Shown here: piece after piece, positions 55,830 to 64,000 of the stretch
Layout of the letters: each line of letters begins with the position of its first letter
Position numbering within the stretch: the first letter of the stretch is position 1
Source: Heloderma charlesbogerti
Taxonomy: Eukaryota; Chordata; Lepidosauria; Squamata; Helodermatidae
Length of the DNA stretch: 64,000 nucleotides
Direction of reading: 5' to 3'
NCBI GenBank assembly: GCA_026122225.1
Contig: JANEZZ010001874.1
Location: 1-64,000 of the forward strand
Program-made: the position numbers and the translations under genes
The notes under the pieces: model-generated
Databases searched by the model: none
Told to the model about the DNA's origin: nothing
Seen by the model: the letters and a program-made list of their open reading frames with translations, nothing else

Positions 55830-56264
55830 TCCCTTATGGATATACAGTGGAGGTGAGGAATAGAGTTCAGGGATTAGACCTGATAGACAGAGTGCCTGAG
55901 GATCTATGGACAGAGGTCCATCACATTGTTCAGGAGGCAGCAACGAAATCCATCTCAAAGAAAAAGAAAGAAGAACCAACCCTGAGTATTCATTGGAAGG
56001 ACAGATACTGAAGCTGAAGCTCAGATATTTTGGCCACCTAATGCGAAGAGAAAACTCTCTGGAAAGGACCCTGATGCTGGGAAAGACTGAAGGCAAAAGG
56101 AGAAGGGGACGACAGAGGATGAGATGGCTAGATACCATCACAGATGCAATGAATATGAACTTGAGCACGCTCCGGGAGAGAGCGCAGGACAGGAAGGCCT
56201 GGCGTGCTATGGTCCATGGGGTCACGAAGAGTCGGACACGACTGAACGACTGAACAACAACAAG

Positions 56265-57264
56265 GTGCAAGGGGACTGGTCTCGATTTTGAAAGACTCCT
56301 GACCACCCACCCACCCCGAAGCTAGAGTCCTGATCTTAATTAGGGTCCATGCACCTACTCTAGAGAAAAAAGGAAAACAAAAGATGCAGCTGCTAGATAC
56401 AGATTTAAAGTAATGTCTGTTTTGGCCCCTATAGGGGTTCCAGACATCCTTTCCCAAGACCCATATGAAACACCCAGATTATTAATCTCGCTGTGCTGCA
56501 GCTTTTTCATCTGCCTTTCATTACCACTAGGTGTTCTATTAGGAATTAGGTCTGGTGAAGAAACCCTCTACGGAGTAGGTCAAATTGATATGGCTGAGGA
56601 TTAGAGTTGCCACTGAATTTGTCCTAAAACAAAGTAAGAGGTGAAACTTGAGTGAAACGGCCACGTTTTTCTGGAAGGAAACAAAAGGACTTTGTGGAAT
56701 TTTGTGACATTTCTCAGGTTCATTTCTCAGGTACTGCTTTAGCAGTTACTGCCAAATAATATTTCTAGATGTTTAGATGTTCCAGCTGGCAATACATTTA
56801 ACTAAGATCTCAAGCTCAGTTCTGTTCTTCACTCCTAATTAATACAATGTCCTGAATCGATGTGATACCATGTTTTAGGTAAACATTAATAACCACAGTT
56901 GTGTATGGATGGTAAGTATCTCACATGAACAATAAAAGCAGCAATTAAAAACAGTTATTTGCTATTCCTTCTGTCTAAATTTTGAAATTCCTGTTTATCA
57001 TTACTCATGGCAGCTCCCTTCTGAGGTTGTATGCTGATTTCATAATTGACTTATTATTGTGAAAAAATGCAGAGGGAAAAATGTGTATGCACATGTGTTA
57101 AGAGCAACAATGCATTTAAAACAGGAAATCAACATATTTATGAATATTGCATATGCATACATATATTACGCTGCTACATATGAAGTCTTGCTTCAGCTGG
57201 GTTGACTTTCTGCTCTGCTCCTCCCTTGAAAAGAAAATGAGGTTGTCAAAGACCAGATGAACTT
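56265..57264. other. No recognised feature
   Basis: AT-rich sequence without repeats or genes that I can name. Confidence 0.4.
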
Positions 57265-57864
57265 CTAAATCGTTATGGATAAACTGGCCAATGAGATCAT
57301 ATTATGCCAGTACTTTCCCAGCTGCACTGGCTGCCAATCCCTTTCCCAGCCTGATTCAAAGTGCTGATACTCACATTTAAAGCCCTTAACGGCTTGGGGC
57401 CAGGTTATCTTAAGGATTGCCTCCTCCCATGTGTACCTGCCAGGACCCAAAGATCATCTTCAGGGTTCCTTCTCCAGGAGCCCCTGCCAAAGGAAGTGAG
57501 GCGGGTGGCTACCAGGAAGAGGGCCCTTTCTGCTGTGGCACCCCGGTTGTGGAATGAGCTCCCTAGAGAGGTTTGTCTGGCACCTACATTTTACTCTTTC
57601 TGGTGTCAGGTGAAGTTTTTCCCAGGCATTTTTAGCATTTTAACATCCCAGGGGTTTTTTTTTAGCTCTGCTGTCTAAATCTGCTATTGCATTTTAAATA
57701 TCTGCACTGCTGCTAGCTTTTACTCTGGTTGTATTTTATTCTCTAGTTTTAATCTATTATATTTCATATTGTATTTTCTGTTGTATTTTTGTGGTTTTAA
57801 TTTTGTGAACTGCCCCGAGCACTTCGGCTTATAATGAAATAAGTAAATAAATAAACTTAAGCCT
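57265..57864 (+). mobile_element. L2-type LINE 3' end
   Basis: The plus-strand translation near 57361-57678 contains KALNGLGPGYL, then RALSAVAPRLWNELPREV and APTFYSFWCQVK, a C-terminal tail characteristic of L2/CR1-group reverse transcriptase proteins. It is followed by GTGAACTGCCCCGAGCACTT and AAATAAATAAATAAAC. 5'-truncated and without the polymerase core. From 57758 on, this tail also forms the outer end of the left palindrome arm. Confidence 0.8.
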
Positions 57865-57912
57865 GTTAGCCATTGGAACTTGCTTGCCATATTCCAAATC
57901 TAATATTACAAC

Positions 57913-58478
57913 TAGTGATGGTGCCAAATTTCGTAATTATTCAGTTTATCGGATAAAACTCATCCATTCATAATGCTCATCTTTATGTATGGAATTTATT
58001 GCAAGCTTTGGAGCTTGCACAGTAAAGGAGTACAGAAATCCCCCCCCCATGTTTTCAGTCATCCTACCACCTAGACTTTCCTAACTCTTACTTGAAGCAG
58101 GCTCCTTATCTGCTTCCCATGTCGCTGCCAGAGTTTTGGCTCCACAAGGAGGAATATGTGGGCCCAACGTCATACCAGCAGTCAGCAATGGTGAGTAAAC
58201 ATCGCATGACGTCATCACGCAGGCAGACCATGTGGAAGCAACCAATCACAAAGAAGGCACATAACGTGAGGATGCATAACGTCATGCCACACTATGTGGT
58301 TCCAAACTGCGGTTCCCAAGATGCACCTTGATACTGTACATGCACAAAAACTGTGCATTGTGTATACACAGAATGAGATTTCATATTAAAGGAGAACTCT
58401 TTTCCGAGCTCACCTAGTCAAATTCATTACTCTCTGGGTCAATAATGAATTCATGTGGGGTAAATTCGCCCATCACTA
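57913..58478. mobile_element. hAT-type element, TAGTGATGG subfamily
   Basis: Left TAGTGATGGTGCC, right TTCGCCCATCACTA. The TSD ATTACAAC (57905-57912) and GTTACAAG (58479-58486) match 6/8. Inverted subterminal pairs include AAATTTCGTAATTATTCAG against GAATTCATGTGGGGTAAATT. No transposase frame. Confidence 0.7.
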
Positions 58479-58695
58479 GTTACAAGCTCAGATGAAAGTT
58501 TTCCATTAATTCATGATCTTGATAAATTTGAAGACTCTTGCACATGCATATCACCAAAGATCATCTTGGGAATATGGTATGTGTGATATGGTTCCTTATT
58601 TTCTTTCAAACTCTGTGCATCATACCATCCTATGTCACTAGTACCCCTTCTCTGATTGGCTGTTTTTATGTGTTTATTTACTATAGCACAGTGAC

Positions 58696-59297
58696 TAGGG
58701 GTGTACGGACCCCACCTACCTGGATCTGCTGGGGGGGTCCATGGGGGGGGAGGCGATCTGATCCTCCCCCCTGGAATCCTCCCTGGCCAGCTCCGCTCTG
58801 CGGTGAGTCCACAGAGCCGCCGCTGCCAGACTTCCAGCCGCGGCTGGTCTACAGACACAAATGATGTCTGGCATAGCGGACGCCATTTGCGTGCCTCCCT
58901 TTGGCTGTGATAGGCTACGTAATTCTTTACGTAGCCTATCACGGCCAAAGGGAGGCAAGAAAATGGCATAGCAGACACCACTGGCATCCTTCCCTTTTTG
59001 CCGTGATAGGCTACGTAAATCTTTTTACATAAAGATTTACATAGACTATCACGGCAAAAAGGGAAGGACGCAAATGGCATCCACTATGCCAGACGCCATT
59101 TTGCATCTGCACGGGGCAGCAGAAGGACCCGGCTGGATCTGAAGCCGGTGGTGCCAGCCTGCCAGGTAGGATCTGGCCAGGTCGGACTTCATGGGGTGGC
59201 GGGATGGGTTGGTCCATTCCACCACCAACTCCAGGGGGGAAGGATTCTAAGAATCCAGCATCACTGGAGTCCGTGGCGGAATTCTGTGCCATCCCTA
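58696..59297. mobile_element. Palindromic hAT-type MITE in the left palindrome arm
   Basis: Left TAGGGGTGTACGGACCCC, right TTCTGTGCCATCCCTA. The TSD ACAGTGAC (58688-58695) and ACAGTGGC (59298-59305) match 7/8. It has hairpins GATAGGCTACGTAATTC and GGCTACGTAAATC, and CAAATGGCATCC in place of CAAATGGCGGC. Same subtype as the outer element at 7113-10259. Confidence 0.9.
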
Positions 59298-59305
59298 ACA
59301 GTGGC

Positions 59306-60589
59306 ATGGAGTCACTGAAGGTGGAGGCAACACCTACAGAATGGGAACAAGCAGCAGCAACATACAGGATTGCTGACACCAGCAGGACTGAAAAAGGACT
59401 GGGTGCTAAATAAGATGGCTATTTCTTCAAATGAGTTTGGTTGCTGTATGGTTTCAGAGTCAGAGCCAAACTTCAAAACTGATTGGTTTGGTCAAGAAGT
59501 ATATAAACTGGTTAGTTTGGGCAAGGAGTAAAATCCTTTCATCTGTCCTTCCATCGCAAACAGGACAATAACATTTCCTACAGAAACTGAAAGAACAACC
59601 AAAAACAGAGCATGTGAGTCTGGGTGCTTAGTCATGCAGACCGCGGAGGTGCAGAAAATATAAATGAACTCATAATCTCAATTTGAATACAGAAATTTTT
59701 TATGGAATTACTGAAGTTTGTTGTTGGATCAAGGTCCAGGCTCATTACCCCTTTGAGAATTACGACCCTAATGGATTTGAGCCAAACAAATATAAGTTTC
59801 AGTGGCATCCCTAATTTTCAGTATCTTTTATTCAGGCTTGTCACTGAGATATATATTAAAAGTATGTGTTCATGGAAAAAAAACCAAGCTTGAATGTTCT
59901 TTGTTCACAATGTAGACATGTTCTTCTATAGAAATGTCATAGAATTTTGAGGTTGCTAATCAGGCAAAACATCCAAGGGATTTGGAGGGGAAGCTATGGG
60001 TATACCTACAATATAAATTATACTAGTTTTACACCAGTTTGACTACACTAGTTTCCTCCAAGCAATCCTGGGAAGTGTAGTTTGCTGATAAAACTTCAAT
60101 ATTCCCTGTTAGAGATCCCTAACCCCACTCTTTAAATAATTTCAGTGTCTCCAGGATTGCCTGGGGATAGAAGAAAGAATGACTATTTAACCAGTTTCCC
60201 ATTGACAGTGCTTAATGGTAAATTCTGAAATGCAGGGACTCATCATGGCAGTGCCCATAACTATGCCCCCAAGTAGAATCCAAAACTGCTCTTTGACCCA
60301 TATCAAGAAACCAATTTTATGAGTTTTCATCTGCTAGGAGCAGGTCTTTTGTAAAACGAATGGGTCTTGATTGTCCATTCAAGACCCCCTCCATACTTTA
60401 CATTACAACCAGGAACAATGTATTGTTGCTAAGAACATTCATTTCCCCCCCCCTCCCAGTTACTGTGAGGACCGCAGCTATACTCGGAGGGAACAGGGAA
60501 TTCTGGGGTGTGTGGCAGATATGAGCATTCTTGCTCGTGAAGAAGTACCAGGGTGACATCCCTGTGAGCCCTGGCCCACTGCACCACTG
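59306..60589. other. No recognised feature (left arm)
   Basis: AT-rich DNA without a recognisable gene. Its mirror is 61169-62452. Confidence 0.4.
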
Positions 60590-60803
60590 CCCATGAACGT
60601 AGACAGCATGGAAGAGGTTCAGAGGAGGGGAATGAAGATGTGATGGCAAGGGGGATGGAAAATAAGTCATATCGAGAAAGTTTGAGGGAACCTGCAGGTT
60701 CGTAACTTGGAAAAGGGAAGTGTGTGTGTGTGGGGGGGGGTGACATGATAGCACTCTTCAAATACCTAAAGGACTGTCACTTGTTCTATGCTGATCCAGA
60801 GGG
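60590..60803 (+). mobile_element. CR1 LINE fragment (left arm)
   Basis: GAGGTTCAGAGGAGGGGAATG, then GACATGATAGCACTCTTCAA and ATACCTAAAGGACTGTCACT matches the conserved segment of CR1 upstream of its 3' end. A GT/G run (about 60719-60740) interrupts it. The mirrored copy is at 60955-61168. Confidence 0.7.
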
Positions 60804-60874
60804 CAGGGCTAAATCTAAATCTCCCACATATACGTGGCCCAAATCAGTGCTACTGGTCACACTTTTTCTGCTAT

Positions 60875-60883
60875 TAATGTTTT
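60875..60883. other. 9-bp spacer of the giant palindrome
   Basis: TAATGTTTT between the arms; the inner arm ends are CTGCTAT and ATAGCAG. Confidence 0.95.
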
Positions 60884-60954
60884 ATAGCAGAAAAAGTGTG
60901 ACCAGTAGCACTGATTTGGGCCACGTATATGTGGGAGATTTAGATTTAGCCCTG

Positions 60955-61168
60955 CCCTCTGGATCAGCATAGAACAAGTGACAGTCCTTTAGGTATTTGA
61001 AGAGTGCTATCATGTCACCCCCCCCCACACACACACACTTCCCTTTTCCAAGTTACGAACCTGCAGGTTCCCTCAAACTTTCTCGATATGACTTATTTTC
61101 CATCCCCCTTGCCATCACATCTTCATTCCCCTCCTCTGAACCTCTTCCATGCTGTCTACGTTCATGGG
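60955..61168 (-). mobile_element. CR1 LINE fragment (right arm mirror)
   Basis: Exact inverted duplicate of 60590-60803. Confidence 0.7.
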
Positions 61169-62460
61169 CAGTGGTGCAGTGGGCCAGGGCTCACAGGGAT
61201 GTCACCCTGGTACTTCTTCACGAGCAAGAATGCTCATATCTGCCACACACCCCAGAATTCCCTGTTCCCTCCGAGTATAGCTGCGGTCCTCACAGTAACT
61301 GGGAGGGGGGGGGAAATGAATGTTCTTAGCAACAATACATTGTTCCTGGTTGTAATGTAAAGTATGGAGGGGGTCTTGAATGGACAATCAAGACCCATTC
61401 GTTTTACAAAAGACCTGCTCCTAGCAGATGAAAACTCATAAAATTGGTTTCTTGATATGGGTCAAAGAGCAGTTTTGGATTCTACTTGGGGGCATAGTTA
61501 TGGGCACTGCCATGATGAGTCCCTGCATTTCAGAATTTACCATTAAGCACTGTCAATGGGAAACTGGTTAAATAGTCATTCTTTCTTCTATCCCCAGGCA
61601 ATCCTGGAGACACTGAAATTATTTAAAGAGTGGGGTTAGGGATCTCTAACAGGGAATATTGAAGTTTTATCAGCAAACTACACTTCCCAGGATTGCTTGG
61701 AGGAAACTAGTGTAGTCAAACTGGTGTAAAACTAGTATAATTTATATTGTAGGTATACCCATAGCTTCCCCTCCAAATCCCTTGGATGTTTTGCCTGATT
61801 AGCAACCTCAAAATTCTATGACATTTCTATAGAAGAACATGTCTACATTGTGAACAAAGAACATTCAAGCTTGGTTTTTTTTCCATGAACACATACTTTT
61901 AATATATATCTCAGTGACAAGCCTGAATAAAAGATACTGAAAATTAGGGATGCCACTGAAACTTATATTTGTTTGGCTCAAATCCATTAGGGTCGTAATT
62001 CTCAAAGGGGTAATGAGCCTGGACCTTGATCCAACAACAAACTTCAGTAATTCCATAAAAAATTTCTGTATTCAAATTGAGATTATGAGTTCATTTATAT
62101 TTTCTGCACCTCCGCGGTCTGCATGACTAAGCACCCAGACTCACATGCTCTGTTTTTGGTTGTTCTTTCAGTTTCTGTAGGAAATGTTATTGTCCTGTTT
62201 GCGATGGAAGGACAGATGAAAGGATTTTACTCCTTGCCCAAACTAACCAGTTTATATACTTCTTGACCAAACCAATCAGTTTTGAAGTTTGGCTCTGACT
62301 CTGAAACCATACAGCAACCAAACTCATTTGAAGAAATAGCCATCTTATTTAGCACCCAGTCCTTTTTCAGTCCTGCTGGTGTCAGCAATCCTGTATGTTG
62401 CTGCTGCTTGTTCCCATTCTGTAGGTGTTGCCTCCACCTTCAGTGACTCCATGCCACTGT

Positions 62461-63062
62461 TAGGGATGGCACAGAATTCCGCCACGGACTCCAGTGATGC
62501 TGGATTCTTAGAATCCTTCCCCCCTGGAGTTGGTGGTGGAATGGACCAACCCATCCCGCCACCCCATGAAGTCCGACCTGGCCAGATCCTACCTGGCAGG
62601 CTGGCACCACCGGCTTCAGATCCAGCCGGGTCCTTCTGCTGCCCCGTGCAGATGCAAAATGGCGTCTGGCATAGTGGATGCCATTTGCGTCCTTCCCTTT
62701 TTGCCGTGATAGTCTATGTAAATCTTTATGTAAAAAGATTTACGTAGCCTATCACGGCAAAAAGGGAAGGATGCCAGTGGTGTCTGCTATGCCATTTTCT
62801 TGCCTCCCTTTGGCCGTGATAGGCTACGTAAAGAATTACGTAGCCTATCACAGCCAAAGGGAGGCACGCAAATGGCGTCCGCTATGCCAGACATCATTTG
62901 TGTCTGTAGACCAGCCGCGGCTGGAAGTCTGGCAGCGGCGGCTCTGTGGACTCACCGCAGAGCGGAGCTGGCCAGGGAGGATTCCAGGGGGGAGGATCAG
63001 ATCGCCTCCCCCCCCATGGACCCCCCCAGCAGATCCAGGTAGGTGGGGTCCGTACACCCCTA
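62461..63062. mobile_element. Palindromic hAT-type MITE (right arm mirror)
   Basis: Exact inverted duplicate of 58696-59297, including its TSDs. Confidence 0.9.
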
Positions 63063-63279
63063 GTCACTGTGCTATAGTAAATAAACACATAAAAACAGCC
63101 AATCAGAGAAGGGGTACTAGTGACATAGGATGGTATGATGCACAGAGTTTGAAAGAAAATAAGGAACCATATCACACATACCATATTCCCAAGATGATCT
63201 TTGGTGATATGCATGTGCAAGAGTCTTCAAATTTATCAAGATCATGAATTAATGGAAAACTTTCATCTGAGCTTGTAAC

Positions 63280-63845
63280 TAGTGATGGGCGAATTTACCC
63301 CACATGAATTCATTATTGACCCAGAGAGTAATGAATTTGACTAGGTGAGCTCGGAAAAGAGTTCTCCTTTAATATGAAATCTCATTCTGTGTATACACAA
63401 TGCACAGTTTTTGTGCATGTACAGTATCAAGGTGCATCTTGGGAACCGCAGTTTGGAACCACATAGTGTGGCATGACGTTATGCATCCTCACGTTATGTG
63501 CCTTCTTTGTGATTGGTTGCTTCCACATGGTCTGCCTGCGTGATGACGTCATGCGATGTTTACTCACCATTGCTGACTGCTGGTATGACGTTGGGCCCAC
63601 ATATTCCTCCTTGTGGAGCCAAAACTCTGGCAGCGACATGGGAAGCAGATAAGGAGCCTGCTTCAAGTAAGAGTTAGGAAAGTCTAGGTGGTAGGATGAC
63701 TGAAAACATGGGGGGGGGATTTCTGTACTCCTTTACTGTGCAAGCTCCAAAGCTTGCAATAAATTCCATACATAAAGATGAGCATTATGAATGGATGAGT
63801 TTTATCCGATAAACTGAATAATTACGAAATTTGGCACCATCACTA
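63280..63845. mobile_element. hAT-type element (right arm mirror)
   Basis: Exact inverted duplicate of 57913-58478. Confidence 0.7.
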
Positions 63846-63893
63846 GTTGTAATATTAGATTTGGAATATGGCAAGCAAGTTCCAATGGCTAAC

Positions 63894-64000
63894 AGGCTTA
63901 AGTTTATTTATTTACTTATTTCATTATAAGCCGAAGTGCTCGGGGCAGTTCACAAAATTAAAACCACAAAAATACAACAGAAAATACAATATGAAATATA
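63894..64000 (-). mobile_element. L2-type 3' tail (right arm mirror, cut by window end)
   Basis: Inverted copy of the tail at 57758-57864. Whether the rest of the L2 fragment is also duplicated cannot be seen. Confidence 0.8.

Larger units (their letters stand above)
53725..56264 (+). mobile_element. BovB copy 4: intact 5' end, internal deletion, MITE insertion
   Basis: The 5' start CCCCTTCATGGATCACTG matches copy 1, and the 3' end GAACGACTGAACAACAACAA is at 56264. The order is 5' UTR, endonuclease, MITE (54860-55829), linker (KVPEDLW region), then a direct jump at about 55975 from the lysine-rich linker (AAAGAAAAAGAAAGAAG) to the 3' end (CCCTGAGTATTCATTGG). Most of the reverse transcriptase is therefore missing. 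Confidence 0.92.
57758..60874. repeat. Left arm of a giant palindrome
   Basis: Every position n from 57758 pairs with 121758-n in the right arm. All parts I compared, including microsatellites and poly-G, were identical and without indels. The arm may extend further left, because the window ends before the partner can be checked. Confidence 0.97.
60884..64000. repeat. Right arm of the giant palindrome
   Basis: Inverted copy of 57758-60874, continuing to the last base of the window. Its contents (mirrored MITEs, CR1 fragment, L2 tail) duplicate the left arm exactly and are not independent insertions. Confidence 0.97.

Noticed and set aside
53725..56264. TSD for BovB copy 4
   Set aside because: Flanks (GTATGTGGGGTA and GGTGCAAGGGG) do not match convincingly, so no TSD is claimed.
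57758..64000. Counting mirrored MITEs and CR1 piece as independent insertions
   Set aside because: They appear identical by inversion, TSDs included, so they are duplicates made by the palindrome, not new events.

Overview
The window is repeat-rich vertebrate nuclear DNA, almost certainly from a squamate reptile (lizard or snake). It holds several BovB (RTE) LINE copies, a SINE resembling Sauria SINEs, a MIR/CORE-type SINE, other tRNA-derived SINEs, and CR1 and L2-type 3' ends. I recognise no intact host protein-coding gene. Nearly every long open frame is a transposon remnant or a shadow of a GC-rich palindrome.

The dominant feature is a dense population of non-autonomous DNA transposons (about 0.3-1.6 kb, up to ~3 kb when nested). 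They begin TAGGGATG/TAGGGGTG, end CATCCCTA/CACCCCTA, and are usually bounded by an 8-bp target-site duplication (TSD), which places them in the hAT superfamily. Their interiors are chains of near-perfect hairpins. One hairpin class is built on TGATAGGCTACGTAAA plus its complement, a second on TAGTCTACGTAAA, a third on CGCAAATGGCGGC. The subterminal regions are GC-rich, and both ends carry a consensus splice donor (AGGTAAGT) pointing outward. In several copies an open ATGGCGGC... reading frame of exactly 107 nt runs into that donor.

Layout. 1-7028: one essentially full-length BovB (minus strand, 12-bp TSD) broken by four palindromic MITEs. 7113-10259: four MITEs nested inside one another. 10260-14940: sparse region with two more MITEs. 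14944-18645: two 5'-truncated BovB copies, one keeping a 348-codon open frame, with a SINE between them. 18646-25078: sparse DNA with two LTR-like segments and three MITEs. 25079-42820: MITE-rich stretch with SINE, CR1 and hAT pieces, a templated 157-bp duplication and a GC minisatellite grown inside a MITE. 42828-44583: mostly featureless apart from a long purine tract. 44584-49811: further MITEs of two subfamilies and an older RTE copy broken by a MITE. 49820-56264: hAT and L1-like remnants plus a second BovB with an intact 5' end, an internal deletion and a MITE insertion. 56265-57757: sparse DNA and an L2-type 3' end.

From 57758 to the window end the sequence is one giant palindrome: two arms of 3,117 bp around a 9-bp spacer, with every base I compared identical. 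It is either a very recent inverted duplication or a fold-back assembly or library artefact.

The nested insertions give a relative chronology. BovB and L1 copies were in place before many palindromic MITEs, and the MITEs then inserted into one another over several rounds.
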